A stretch of DNA of 64,000 nucleotides from Streptomyces wuyuanensis (GTDB taxonomy: Bacteria; Actinomycetota; Actinomycetes; Streptomycetales; Streptomycetaceae), in contig NZ_FNHI01000012.1 in NCBI RefSeq assembly GCF_900103455.1, positions 124,001 to 188,000 of the forward strand. Direction: 5' to 3'. Shown here one piece after another: positions 15,881 through 24,472 of this stretch (position 1 is the first letter of the stretch; every line of letters begins with the position of its first letter). The translations under genes were made by a program, and so were the position numbers. Below the pieces are notes generated by a model. The model was not told the origin of the DNA. It ran no database searches and worked only from the letters and a program-made list of their open reading frames with translations.

Positions 15881-18187
15881 TCACCTTCCTCCGACGCGGA
15901 GCCGTTGGTCGGCGGGCCGGCGCGCCTGGTTCTGTCTGTGGGCCTGCAACTGCTGCCGGAGCAGTTCGAGACTGCGGACGACGGCTCCCACCTCGTCCTG
16001 GTAACGGGGGTAGAGCACCGTCTTGAGGTCGCCGTCGGCGAGCTTCTCGGCACTGGTGGCGAGGGCCCGCAGCGGACGGGCGACCACGAGGTGCACCCAG
16101 CCCAGGCAGACGATGATCGCGGCCAGTCCGAGCATCCCTGCGAGGACACTGCGGTCCTCGCGCTCGTAGGGGGCGATCTGGAAGCGGTCGGCCTTCTGCC
16201 AGCTGACGACACTCCAGCCGACGTCGGCCGCGACGCCGCCGCCGGAGAACGGGGCCGCCGCGGCGACGGTGACGCGGCCGCCTTCACGGATGAGGAGGCC
16301 GTTCTCGACAGGGCCGGCGCCGACCTGGACCGCGGCGGCCCGGACCAGGTCGGGCAGCGCGTCGTTCGGCAGCTCCTCGAAGGCGAGGAAGCCGTCACTG
16401 GCGGCGAGGGTCTGCGCGTCGGCGTCCACGACGCGGACCTCGCCGAGGCCGGGCCGCTTCAGCAGCGAGTTGAGGAACTCCACCCGCAGCTCGCCGACGA
16501 GGGTCGTGCCCTTGTGCTTCGGCACGGGCGCGCCGACCTGGACCGTCGGCTTCTTCTCGCCCTTGCCGGACACACGGACCAGGGGCAGGTCCTCGCCCTC
16601 GCTCCAGGGGCGCGGGTCGCCGCCGGCCCGGGCGAGGACCTTGCCGCCCTCACCGACGACGTACAGCGCCTGGTAGCGGGTGTGCTTGCGCAGGGCGTCG
16701 GTCAGCCGGTCCGCCGTGGCGCCGGGGTTGTCCGCATCGATCAGGCGCGAGGTGGAGACGAGGTCGGCCTGGGCCTCGTTCAGCGCCCGGCGGACCCGGT
16801 CGGCGATCAGGTCGGTGCGGTCGCGCTGGTCGTTGACCATGGCCGCGGGCACGCTGACCGAGCCGTCGGTGCGGTTCAGCAGCAGGCCGACGGGGACGCA
16901 CCACAGCAGCAGCAGGGCACCCGTCAGCACCAGCGGTCCGCGTGTCCCGAACCGGCTCCTGCCGCCGCGGGGAGCGGCGTCTTCGTCTCCCGCGCCGCGC
17001 AGCTGCTCGCGCAGCCGTTCCAGGGCGGAGCCGATCCGGGCGGCCTCTCCCCAGCGGGGCACCGCGACGGGCCGGGTCAGATCGCCACGGGCGAGCCGGC
17101 GGGACTCCAGGAACAGCCGCAGCAGCGGCCGCTGCACGGTCGCCCACAGCACGGCCGCGGCCAGCATCCCGAGCACCACGAGGGCGCCGGCCGCCACGAG
17201 CCCGAACAGCTTCCGGTCCTGCTCACCGGATTCCTGCTGGACCACGGGGAGCATGGCCACGACCGTCAGCCCGAGTCCGGCGGCGACGCTCTCCTTCTCC
17301 TCCGGGTCGGAGGAGGCGAGGGAGGCGTAACCGGCGGTGGCGATCCGGCCGTTGTAGTCGTCGCCCAGCAGGGTCCCGCTGACGCCGGGGTAGCCCCGGG
17401 AACCGGGTTCCTTGGCGCTGAAGGGGTGCTGCTGGGTCCGTTCGGCCGCCTGGTCGGACAGGCGGGACATCTGCTTCTGGAGGAAGGTGAGTTCCTGACG
17501 CTGCTTGTCCGAGTTCAGCGCTTCGGCCTGCTCGAAACCGGCCGTGGCGAGGACCTCGCCGTCCCGGGTGGCGACCGCCATGCTGCGGAACGGGCCGAGG
17601 GTGATGGCGGGGACGGTCAGGCTGTTGGAGGCGACCAGCAGTTGCTGCGGCCGGTCCTTCCAGTCGAGGACGACCATCGTCATCAGCCGGACGTCACCGG
17701 TCTCCAGCCGCACCATGTGGGGTTTGAGGGCGTTGTCACCGGTGAGGACGTCCTTGTCCAACCAGGCGAGTGGAATCGCCTCCCCGCGTGCGGCGAGGAC
17801 CTTCCCGCTCTCCAGGTCCAGCACGGTGGTGCCGGTCCACTTCTGGTAGGTCCTGCCCAGGTCGGACAGCACGCGCTCCGGTTCCACGGGGGCACCCGCG
17901 TTCAGGGCGGCGGCGGTCCGCTGGAGGTCGGTGACCCGCTCGTCGATCGACGCGCGCAGGGCGATGGCGCCGTCCTCCGCGAAGTGCTGCTGCGAGGACA
18001 GCACCGCCTTCGGCACGACCGGGTCGCTGCCGGGGCCGAGCACCTTGGCCGTCAGACCGGCCAGGGCGAGGATCAGCACGCACAGGAGCGCGATGGGCGG
18101 ACGGATGCCGCCCAGCAGCGGCATGTCCGCCCGTCTGCGGCTGCGCCGCCGCCCTCCCCGCCCGGACGCGGCATGGCTCGATGTCAC
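15881..18187 (-). CDS. Receptor-like membrane protein with tandem extracytoplasmic sensor/HAMP units, no kinase
   Basis: A 768-residue protein with four membrane helices in two repeats of helix, large outer domain, helix and HAMP-like segment. First unit: PIALLCVLILALAGLTAKVL, a sensor-like domain, LFGLVAAGALVVLGMLAAAVL, then RPLLRLFLESRRLARGDLTRPV. Second unit: PLVLTGALLLLWCVPVGLLL, a second outer domain, SVLAGMLGLAAIIVCLGWVHLVV, then RPLRALATSAEKLADGDLKTVL. It ends shortly after the second HAMP with no kinase, cyclase or methyl-accepting domain. GTG 18187 with AGGGGAAGAG upstream is the best start. Its place in the pgs operon suggests coupling of polymer synthesis to an outside signal, or a structural role. 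Confidence 0.75.
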   Translation of the reverse strand: MTSSHAASGRGGRRRSRRRADMPLLGGIRPPIALLCVLILALAGLTAKVLGPGSDPVVPKAVLSSQQHFAEDGAIALRASIDERVTDLQRTAAALNAGAPVEPERVLSDLGRTYQKWTGTTVLDLESGKVLAARGEAIPLAWLDKDVLTGDNALKPHMVRLETGDVRLMTMVVLDWKDRPQQLLVASNSLTVPAITLGPFRSMAVATRDGEVLATAGFEQAEALNSDKQRQELTFLQKQMSRLSDQAAERTQQHPFSAKEPGSRGYPGVSGTLLGDDYNGRIATAGYASLASSDPEEKESVAAGLGLTVVAMLPVVQQESGEQDRKLFGLVAAGALVVLGMLAAAVLWATVQRPLLRLFLESRRLARGDLTRPVAVPRWGEAARIGSALERLREQLRGAGDEDAAPRGGRSRFGTRGPLVLTGALLLLWCVPVGLLLNRTDGSVSVPAAMVNDQRDRTDLIADRVRRALNEAQADLVSTSRLIDADNPGATADRLTDALRKHTRYQALYVVGEGGKVLARAGGDPRPWSEGEDLPLVRVSGKGEKKPTVQVGAPVPKHKGTTLVGELRVEFLNSLLKRPGLGEVRVVDADAQTLAASDGFLAFEELPNDALPDLVRAAAVQVGAGPVENGLLIREGGRVTVAAAAPFSGGGVAADVGWSVVSWQKADRFQIAPYEREDRSVLAGMLGLAAIIVCLGWVHLVVARPLRALATSAEKLADGDLKTVLYPRYQDEVGAVVRSLELLRQQLQAHRQNQARRPADQRLRVGGR

Positions 18188-18328
18188 CGGTGCTCTTCCC
18201 CTGGTTTCTACGGATGCGCGGCGCTCGACGCGACCGTCGCTGTCGTGGCCGCCGGACGCCGCCACTACTGAGACTTCTCAATCACGCCCGGGTTGTGCGC
18301 TCCCGAGCGGAACGGTCTGTGTTGCCGC

Positions 18329-19507
18329 TCACGTCCCGAGTGGAAGCTCGGCCAGCCCGTCGCCGTCCGGGGCCCCGCGGTTGAAGAGGAAGCCCATCGT
18401 GCGGTCCGCCGCCAGCCGGTAGCGGGCGAGCCGGTCCTCCGACAGCTCGCCCGGATTGTCGAGCACGTGCCTGACGTCCACGACCCGGTGGTCCTCGACC
18501 GCGCCTGCGGGCAGCTTCTCTCCGGGCTCCACCTCCGGCGGGATCTCCACCAGCGTGGTGCGGTAGCGGGCGGTGACGTCCCACCCGTCGGCCGCCTCCC
18601 GGAACTCGAACCAGCCGATCGCCCCCTCCTCGGTGATCCCCGCGGGCGAGGAGTGCCGGGCCACCTGGTTGCCGAGGCTGTAGGCGACCCAGGTGCCGTT
18701 CACCTTCTGAATCGGCTGGACCACGTGCGAGTGGTGCCCGATCACGAGGTCGATCCCGGTCTCCTCGGTGAGCCACTGGGCGAGCCGCAACTGGGCGACG
18801 CCCGGCTCGTTGTAGTATTCCGCGCCCCAGTGGATGGAGAGGATCACCACCTCGGCGCCCTGGGCCCGGGCCCTGGCCTCGGACTTCTTGATCTTCGACG
18901 GATCCGTCCGGTTGAGCACCCACCTCTGCTTCTCCGGCGTGGGGTGCACGAAGGATTCCCAGGAGTAGGAGAGATGGGCGACCTTGACGCCGTTGACGTC
19001 ACGGATGTTGAGCCGCTCCGCTTCCTCGGGCGTGCGCGCCGAACCGGTGTGCCCGAGGCCCACCTTGTCCATGGCGTCCAGGGTGCGCTTCACGGCCTTG
19101 AAGCCGTGGTCGAAGGTGTGGTTGGAGGCCGTCGAGCAGGTGTCGTAGCCCACGTCCTTCAGGCTTGTCAGGACCTGCGGCGGCACCAGGAACTCCGGGT
19201 AGCCCTGGAAGGGACCCCTGGGCTCTCCGACGGGGGTCTCCATGTGACAGATCGCCAGGTCGGCCTTGCTGATGACCGGCTTCACCCCGGCGAACATCGG
19301 CCCGAAGTCCAGACCGGCTTCCCCTTTGCCGGTCTCCTCCGCGTCCTTCGTCGCCTGCTCCACCAGCTCCGGATGGACGAGCACGTCGCCGGAGGCCGCG
19401 ACGGTGAAGGCGCGTCCCCCCGCCTTGCCCGGTGACTCCGGGGTACCCGAGGCACACCCGGCGGTCAGAACGGCGATTACCGTGGGAACCGTCAGATACC
19501 GAGCCAT
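18329..19507 (-). CDS. CapA/PgsA-family poly-gamma-glutamate synthesis protein, lipoprotein
   Basis: A 392-residue exported protein: signal peptide with lipobox LTAGC, then a calcineurin-like metallophosphatase fold of the CapA family. Motifs in order: AASGDVLVH, FAGVKPVISKADLAICHMETP, CSTASNHTFDHGFKAV, VVILSIHWGAEYYNEP and DLVIGHHSHVVQPI. PgsA/CapA proteins are needed for polymer export or elongation. First gene of the operon with the HAMP protein, pgsB, pgsC and the NlpC/P60-like gene. GTG 19531 would add eight residues; neither start has a clear ribosome-binding site. Confidence 0.88.
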   Translation of the reverse strand: MARYLTVPTVIAVLTAGCASGTPESPGKAGGRAFTVAASGDVLVHPELVEQATKDAEETGKGEAGLDFGPMFAGVKPVISKADLAICHMETPVGEPRGPFQGYPEFLVPPQVLTSLKDVGYDTCSTASNHTFDHGFKAVKRTLDAMDKVGLGHTGSARTPEEAERLNIRDVNGVKVAHLSYSWESFVHPTPEKQRWVLNRTDPSKIKKSEARARAQGAEVVILSIHWGAEYYNEPGVAQLRLAQWLTEETGIDLVIGHHSHVVQPIQKVNGTWVAYSLGNQVARHSSPAGITEEGAIGWFEFREAADGWDVTARYRTTLVEIPPEVEPGEKLPAGAVEDHRVVDVRHVLDNPGELSEDRLARYRLAADRTMGFLFNRGAPDGDGLAELPLGT

Positions 19508-19536
19508 GCGGAGAGACTTACGGAATGTCACCGGCT

Positions 19537-19542
19537 TAGGAT
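19537..19542 (+). promoter_or_regulatory. -10 box TAGGAT just upstream of an ATG
   Basis: TAGGAT ends 3 bp before the ATG at 19546, and no Shine-Dalgarno sequence is present. It is the same hexamer seen before the gene at 11636, again pointing to a leaderless or nearly leaderless transcript. Confidence 0.35.
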
Positions 19543-19545
19543 CAC

Positions 19546-20508
19546 ATGACCACAGAGACCGGAAGCGAAATTACCATTACAAGAACATCACTTTTCGCGC
19601 ACATTATCGTTCAAGTGGGTTTGGTGCTGGCGCTGGTGGGCTGTCAGTCCACACCGGGCGAGGCCCCTGAGACCTCGAACCCGACTGCCCGGGAACTGGT
19701 GGATCTTCGCAGCCGGATCCTCTCCTACACGGCGGAGTTCGGTCCCGACACGCCCTACGCTGCGCCCGACGAGCGGCAGCGTGAACAGCTGGCCAAGGGC
19801 GTCGGCCGTCTCCTCGCGGGCGACGCGAGGGAGGCCGAGCGGCTGCTCGCCCCCATCGGCCTGGGCATCACCCGGCTCACGGACACCGACTCCGGCCGGC
19901 GCTACGACGAGGTCGCCGCTCTCCGCCCGGGCAGGAGCGCCCGCTGGGGCCGGCTCTACGTCAGCGCCGACTCCGGCGTCCGCTGGAGCGCACAGGTGCC
20001 GCACCCGGTCTCCGACCGGAACACCGAGTCGCTCGGGGTACGGCTGCTGGAGGACGCTCCCGGAGGCGCACTGGTACTGGCCGGCGCCCACCGCGAAGCG
20101 GGCCGCGGGGGCGCGGCGGACGTCGCGCACCGCGAGGACAGCGCCTTCCACACCATCGTCCGGGAACTCCAGGAACGCGGTGTGCCCGGCGTCCAGTTGC
20201 ACGGCTTCGCCAAATCCTCCGACCGCCCCTACGACGCAGTGATCTCCACCGGCGCCGCGGAGAGCGCGCCCGGCGAGGTCGCGGCCCTGGCCGACCGCAT
20301 GGCGGCGGAGGGGCTCCGCGTCTGCCGGGGCTGGTCCGCGCCCTGCCCCCTGGAGGGCACCACGAACGTCCAGGGCAGGGAAGCACAGCGCCGGCACGCC
20401 ACGTTCGTCCATGTGGAACTCGCTCCCCGCGCCAGGGACGGCGGTCCGGAGACGAAGGAGGCGGCGAAGGCCCTGTCGGGCCTCCTCACGACGTGGGCGA
20501 AGGACTGA
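19546..20508 (+). CDS. Secreted lipoprotein-like protein, unknown, beside the PGA locus
   Basis: A 320-residue protein with a delayed signal: MTTETGSEITITRTS, then the hydrophobic stretch LFAHIIVQVGLVLALVGC, with the lipobox Cys at ~33. The mature part has GGALVLAGAHREAGRGGAADVAHREDSAFHTIV followed by GVPGVQLHGFAKSS and a terminal KALSGLLTTWAKD helix. The His/Asp/Glu spacing in the middle could be a metal site, but I do not recognise the family. It is divergent from the capA-like gene, which may mean a related role in polymer turnover; this is inference from position. Confidence 0.7.
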   Translation: MTTETGSEITITRTSLFAHIIVQVGLVLALVGCQSTPGEAPETSNPTARELVDLRSRILSYTAEFGPDTPYAAPDERQREQLAKGVGRLLAGDAREAERLLAPIGLGITRLTDTDSGRRYDEVAALRPGRSARWGRLYVSADSGVRWSAQVPHPVSDRNTESLGVRLLEDAPGGALVLAGAHREAGRGGAADVAHREDSAFHTIVRELQERGVPGVQLHGFAKSSDRPYDAVISTGAAESAPGEVAALADRMAAEGLRVCRGWSAPCPLEGTTNVQGREAQRRHATFVHVELAPRARDGGPETKEAAKALSGLLTTWAKD

Positions 20509-20539
20509 GCGGCGACCGAGGGTTCGGGCAGCCGCCGGC

Positions 20540-21409
20540 TCAGCAGCAGCCGGACGCCCCGGCGCCGCGAGCCGGCAGCGTGCGCCGGTTCCGCGCCTCC
20601 AGGTTCCTGGCGGCCAGCAGCTCGTCGGCGGGATAGCCGACTTCCTCCAGCGTGAGCCCGTGCGGCCGTACGACGTGGACCGCCGAGTCACGGACCCCGG
20701 CGGCCAGGACCTTCGCCGGCCAGTCCGCGGGGCGGTGGCCGTCACCGACGAACAGCATCGCGCCGACGAGCGAGCGGACCATGTTGTGGCAGAAGGCGTC
20801 GGCCTTCACGGTCGCGGTCAGGATCCCGGCCGCGTCCCGCTCCCAGCGCAGTTCCCGGAGCGTGCGGATGGTGGTGGCGCCCTCGCGCTTCTTGCAGTAA
20901 GCGGCGAAGTCGTGCTCCCCGAGGAGCCGTTCGGCCGCCGCGTTCATGGCGTCCACGTCCAGCGGCCAGTCGTGCCACAGCACATGGCCGCGCAGGAGCG
21001 GGTCGACTCCGGCCGGATGGTCCGTGACGCGGTACGCGTAGCGCCGCCAGATGGCCGAGAAGCGGGCGTTGAATCCGGCGGGGGCCTCCTCGGCCTTCCA
21101 CACCCGGACGTCGTGGGACAGCCGGCCGGCGAGCCGCCGCAGCAGCTTGTCCCGTTGCCCGTCCCAGAGTTCCTGCGGCAGATCGACGTGCGCGACCTGG
21201 CCGCGGGCGTGCACTCCCGCGTCCGTGCGGCCGGCGACGGTCAGTTCGTACGTGTCCTGCGAACGCGTGACGGTACGGATCGCGTCCTCGATCTCGCCCT
21301 GGACCGTCCGCTGCCCACGCGTCTGCCGGGCCCAGCCCGAGAAGTCCCTGCCGTCGTAGGACAGGTCCAGCCGCACCCGTACGAAACCGGGCCTCACGTC
21401 ATCGCTCAC
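20540..21409 (-). CDS. truA: tRNA pseudouridine(38-40) synthase
   Basis: Isomerises uridines 38-40 in the tRNA anticodon arm. Family motifs: LDLSYDGRDFSGWARQ, the catalytic Asp in VAGRTDAGVHARGQVAH, FNARFSAIWRRYAYRV, and KADAFCHNMVRSLVGAM. The protein has 289 residues from GTG 21409, which has AGAGG upstream; a GTG at 21427 would add six residues. It follows rplQ on the same strand, the usual order in streptomycetes, but a strong hairpin lies between. Confidence 0.95.
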   Translation of the reverse strand: MSDDVRPGFVRVRLDLSYDGRDFSGWARQTRGQRTVQGEIEDAIRTVTRSQDTYELTVAGRTDAGVHARGQVAHVDLPQELWDGQRDKLLRRLAGRLSHDVRVWKAEEAPAGFNARFSAIWRRYAYRVTDHPAGVDPLLRGHVLWHDWPLDVDAMNAAAERLLGEHDFAAYCKKREGATTIRTLRELRWERDAAGILTATVKADAFCHNMVRSLVGAMLFVGDGHRPADWPAKVLAAGVRDSAVHVVRPHGLTLEEVGYPADELLAARNLEARNRRTLPARGAGASGCC

Positions 21410-21441
21410 GTCTTGTGTGCCTCTCACGTCCTGTCAACGGA

Positions 21442-21476
21442 ACGGGCCCGCCCCCAGAAAAGGGGAACGGGCCCGT
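21442..21476 (-). terminator. Terminator after rplQ
   Basis: The 9-bp stem ACGGGCCCG / CGGGCCCGT is extended inward by CCCC/GGGG. It lies 30 nt past the rplQ stop and just upstream of the truA start. It ends the ribosomal superoperon. Confidence 0.65.
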
Positions 21477-21506
21477 CCATCAGCCGTCAAAGCGTCGCGG
21501 AACGCC

Positions 21507-22001
21507 TCAGGCGTCCTTCGACTCCTCGGCCGGAGCCTCGGCGGAGTCCTCGGCCTTGGTCTCCTCGGCCTTGGCCTCGTCGGCTTCCTTGACCGCACGC
21601 TTGGTGGCGGCCTCGGCCTCGGCGACGGTGGCCTTCTTCGCGATCTCGCCCTCGACGAGCTCGATCACGGCCATCGGCGCGTTGTCACCACGGCGGTTGC
21701 CGATCTTGGTGATCCGGGTGTAGCCACCCGGACGCTCGGCGTAGCGCGGGGCGATCTCGGTGAAGAGCGTGTGGACGATGCTCTTGTCCGTGATCGTCTG
21801 CAGCACCAGGCGACGGTTGTGGATGTCGCCCTTCTTCGCCTTCGTGATCAGGCGCTCGGCGACCGGACGCAGGCGGCGGGCCTTGGCCTCGGTCGTGGTG
21901 ATGCGGCCGTGCTCGAAGAGCGACTTCGCGAGGTTCGCGAGAAGCAGCTTCTCGTGCGCGGCGCTGCCGCCCAGACGGGCACCCTTGGCGGGCTTCGGCA
22001 T
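21507..22001 (-). CDS. rplQ: 50S ribosomal protein L17
   Basis: A large-subunit protein near the exit tunnel. The family signatures are MPKPAKGARLGGSAAHEKLLLANLAKSLF, HGRITTTEAKARRLRPVAERLIT, YTRITKIGNRRGDNAPMAVIELV. The protein has 164 residues; the last ~45 form an acidic Ala/Glu/Lys extension absent from E. coli L17 (127 residues). ATG 22001 has GAGGAGA upstream. Last gene of the superoperon, separated from rpoA by an unusual 200-bp GC-rich gap. Confidence 0.98.
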   Translation of the reverse strand: MPKPAKGARLGGSAAHEKLLLANLAKSLFEHGRITTTEAKARRLRPVAERLITKAKKGDIHNRRLVLQTITDKSIVHTLFTEIAPRYAERPGGYTRITKIGNRRGDNAPMAVIELVEGEIAKKATVAEAEAATKRAVKEADEAKAEETKAEDSAEAPAEESKDA

Positions 22002-22154
22002 GGTTCTTCTCCTCGTGATCTGCACCGGCCGTGTCAGGTACCGGTGTCAGCCTGTGCGAAGGGCTCGCGCCCCTCGCGCACCCCCCGGCGGTGCCGGGGA
22101 CATCTGTACCGGGCTCGCGCCCGGGGCCCGGGGCGGTGCCCCGGAAGCAGCCAC

Positions 22155-22195
22155 CCCGGCGGGGTGCGGGGCGATGCGCCCCGCACCCCGCCGGG
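22155..22195 (-). terminator. Perfect 18-bp hairpin between rpoA and rplQ
   Basis: Arms 22155-22172 and 22178-22195 are perfectly complementary over 18 bp, with loop GATGC. The hairpin begins 7 nt past the rpoA stop. Smaller GC-rich inverted repeats fill the remaining gap to rplQ. It could be a terminator with readthrough, a processing site or an mRNA-end stabiliser. Confidence 0.6.
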
Positions 22196-22201
22196 AGGTG
22201 C

Positions 22202-23224
22202 TCAGTACTGCTCGGTCTCGACGAAACCGGCGTCCGCGTCGTCGTCGGCGCCGAAGGCGTCGGCGGCGGCGGTCGGGTCGAATCCGGGCGGGCTGTCCTT
22301 GAGGGCCAGGCCCATGCCGGCCAGCTTCGCCTTGACCTCGTCGATCGACTTCGCACCGAAGTTGCGGATGTCGAGGAGGTCGGCCTCGGAGCGGGCGACG
22401 AGCTCACCCACGGAGTGGATGCCCTCGCGCTTGAGGCAGTTGTAGGAGCGGACGGTGAGCTCCAGCTCCTCGATCGGCAGCGCCAGGTCGGCGGCCAGAG
22501 CGGCATCCGTCGGGGACGGGCCCATGTCGATGCCCTCGGCGTCGATGTTGAGCTCGCGCGCCAGACCGAACAGCTCGACCAGGGTCTTGCCGGCGGACGC
22601 CATGGCGTCGCGCGGGCGCATGGCCTGCTTGGTCTCGACGTCGACGATCAGCTTGTCGAAGTCGGTGCGCTGCTCGACACGGGTCGCCTCGACCTTGTAC
22701 GTGACCTTGAGCACCGGCGAGTAGATGGAGTCGACCGGGATGCGGCCGATCTCCTGGCCCACCTGCTTGTTCTGCACGGCGGAGACGTAGCCGCGACCGC
22801 GCTCGACGGTCAGCTCCATCTCCAGCTTGCCCTTGCCGTTCAGCGTGGCCAGGACCAGGTCGGGGTTGTGGACCTCGACACCGGCCGGGGGCGCGATGTC
22901 GGCGGCGGTGACCAGACCCGGGCCCTGCTTGCGCAGGTACATCACGACCGGCTCGTCGTGCTCCGAGGAGACGACCAGCTGCTTGATGTTCAGGATGAGG
23001 TCGGTGACGTCCTCCTTGACGCCCGGCACGGTGGTGAACTCGTGCAGGACACCGTCGATCCGGATGGACGTGACGGCCGCACCCGGGATCGAGGAGAGGA
23101 GCGTACGGCGGAGGGAGTTGCCGAGGGTGTAGCCGAAGCCCGGCTCCAGCGGCTCGATCACGAACCGGGAGCGGTACTCGTCGACGACCTCTTCGGTCAG
23201 CGAGGGACGCTGAGCGATCAGCAT
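22202..23224 (-). CDS. rpoA: RNA polymerase subunit alpha
   Basis: Scaffold of RNA polymerase assembly and contact point for activators and UP elements. The 340-residue length matches Streptomyces. N-terminal domain: FVIEPLEPGFGYTLGNSLRRTLLSSIPG. C-terminal domain after the linker: LELTVRSYNCLKREGIHSVGELVARSEADLLDIRNFGAKSIDEVKAKL. An acidic tail (FGADDDADAGFVETEQY) ends it. The start is ATG 23224. It lies 199 nt after rpsK, with a hairpin in the gap, so a separate promoter is likely. Confidence 0.99.
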   Translation of the reverse strand: MLIAQRPSLTEEVVDEYRSRFVIEPLEPGFGYTLGNSLRRTLLSSIPGAAVTSIRIDGVLHEFTTVPGVKEDVTDLILNIKQLVVSSEHDEPVVMYLRKQGPGLVTAADIAPPAGVEVHNPDLVLATLNGKGKLEMELTVERGRGYVSAVQNKQVGQEIGRIPVDSIYSPVLKVTYKVEATRVEQRTDFDKLIVDVETKQAMRPRDAMASAGKTLVELFGLARELNIDAEGIDMGPSPTDAALAADLALPIEELELTVRSYNCLKREGIHSVGELVARSEADLLDIRNFGAKSIDEVKAKLAGMGLALKDSPPGFDPTAAADAFGADDDADAGFVETEQY

Positions 23225-23319
23225 GTCTGTGATCCTTCAGTCATGGGCGCCCGCTATTTGACGCCCGACTCGACCGGGCGGAGGCCCGGCTCTCAAAAAT
23301 ACTGCGTACTGCAAGGGTA

Positions 23320-23354
23320 CGGGCGGCACGTCCCACAAGGGGCCGTACCGCCCG
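23320..23354 (-). terminator. Hairpin between rpsK and rpoA
   Basis: A 10-bp stem with one G-U pair (CGGGCGGTAC / GTGCCGCCCG in the transcript) and a 15-nt loop, 69 nt past the rpsK stop. It may reduce transcription of rpoA from the upstream ribosomal genes. Confidence 0.45.
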
Positions 23355-23423
23355 AAGCCTCGGCCCGAGCGTCGACGCGTCGGACGCGCCGTCGCTAGGG
23401 GTCAGCCGTACAGCGGCGACGCG

Positions 23424-23828
23424 TCAGACGCGGCGGCGCTTGGGGGGACGGCAGCCGTTGTGCGGCGTCGGGGTGACGTCCTGGATGGAGCCGACCTCGA
23501 GGCCGGTGGCCTGGAGGGAACGGATCGCGGTCTCACGGCCGGAGCCCGGACCCTTGACGAACACGTCGACCTTGCGCATGCCGTGCTCCTGCGCGCGGCG
23601 GGCGGCCGACTCGGCGGCCATCTGCGCGGCGAAGGGGGTGGACTTGCGCGAGCCCTTGAAGCCGACGTGGCCGGCGGAGGCCCAGGAGATCACGTTGCCG
23701 CTGGGGTCCGTGATCGAGACGATCGTGTTGTTGAACGTGCTCTTGATGTGCGCGTGGCCGTGAGCGACGTTCTTCTTTTCCTTGCGGCGCACCTTCTTGA
23801 CGGCGCCCTGGCGTCCCTTGGGGGGCAT
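23424..23828 (-). CDS. rpsK: 30S ribosomal protein S11
   Basis: A small-subunit platform protein. The 134 residues carry AHIKSTFNNTIVSITDPSGNVISWASAG, GFKGSRKSTPFAAQMAAE and the conserved C-terminus VTPTPHNGCRPPKRRRV. ATG 23828. Follows rpsM in the usual rpsM-rpsK order. rpsD, which sits between rpsK and rpoA in E. coli, is absent here, as is normal for actinobacteria. Confidence 0.99.
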   Translation of the reverse strand: MPPKGRQGAVKKVRRKEKKNVAHGHAHIKSTFNNTIVSITDPSGNVISWASAGHVGFKGSRKSTPFAAQMAAESAARRAQEHGMRKVDVFVKGPGSGRETAIRSLQATGLEVGSIQDVTPTPHNGCRPPKRRRV

Positions 23829-23893
23829 GTATTTCTCCCGTGGAGGTGGTCGGTCCTACAGCGAAGACCGCTGGTAGAGCGTCCTGCTGAGGA

Positions 23894-24274
23894 CTACTTC
23901 TTGCCCGGCTTCTTCTTGCCGGCGATGGCGCGACGCGGGCCCTTGCGGGTACGGGCGTTCGTGCTGGTGCGCTGACCGTGGACCGGCAGACCGCGGCGGT
24001 GACGGAGACCCTGGTAGCAGCCGATCTCGACCTTGCGGCGGATGTCGGCCTGGATCTCGCGACGGAGGTCACCCTCGGTCTTGAGGTTGGCGTCCACGTA
24101 CTCGCGGATCTTGACGAGGTCCTCTTCGGCCAGGTCACGAACGCGGGTGTTCGGGTTCACACCGGTCGCGGCGAGGGTCTCCTTCGCCAGGGTGCGGCCG
24201 ATGCCGAAGACGTAGGTGAGTGCGACCTCCACGCGCTTGTCGCGCGGGATGTCAACACCGGAAACGCGTGCCAT
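23894..24274 (-). CDS. rpsM: 30S ribosomal protein S13
   Basis: A head protein of the small subunit that contacts the P-site tRNA and forms intersubunit bridges. 126 residues with ARVSGVDIPRDKRVEVALTYVFGIGR, GLRHRRGLPVHGQRTSTNARTRKG and a basic KKKPGKK tail. ATG 24274. It lies 198 nt after rpmJ; that gap has no clear promoter. Confidence 0.99.
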   Translation of the reverse strand: MARVSGVDIPRDKRVEVALTYVFGIGRTLAKETLAATGVNPNTRVRDLAEEDLVKIREYVDANLKTEGDLRREIQADIRRKVEIGCYQGLRHRRGLPVHGQRTSTNARTRKGPRRAIAGKKKPGKK

Positions 24275-24472
24275 TCAATGGCTCCTGTGGTGTTCGGGGG
24301 TCTGCAGCAGAACCGTCCCGGGCCGCCGACCGCTCCCGAAGGAGAGGTGGTACGTCCCGGTCCCCGGCCCCCGCCGGAGGTGCCGCCGGTCCTTGCGGAC
24401 TGGGCGGGCTCTGCTGGTGAACGTGTTTTGCTCGCGTCGCGCGAAGATCTGCGAAGTGCAGGTCGGCGTGCG

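Noticed and set aside
14216..18271. A very long forward-strand open frame (over 1,300 codons) opposite pgsB and the HAMP gene
   Set aside because: Translation is Val/Leu/Gly/His/Arg-rich low-complexity sequence typical of antisense frames in high-GC DNA. The reverse strand has clear protein families and ribosome-binding sites.
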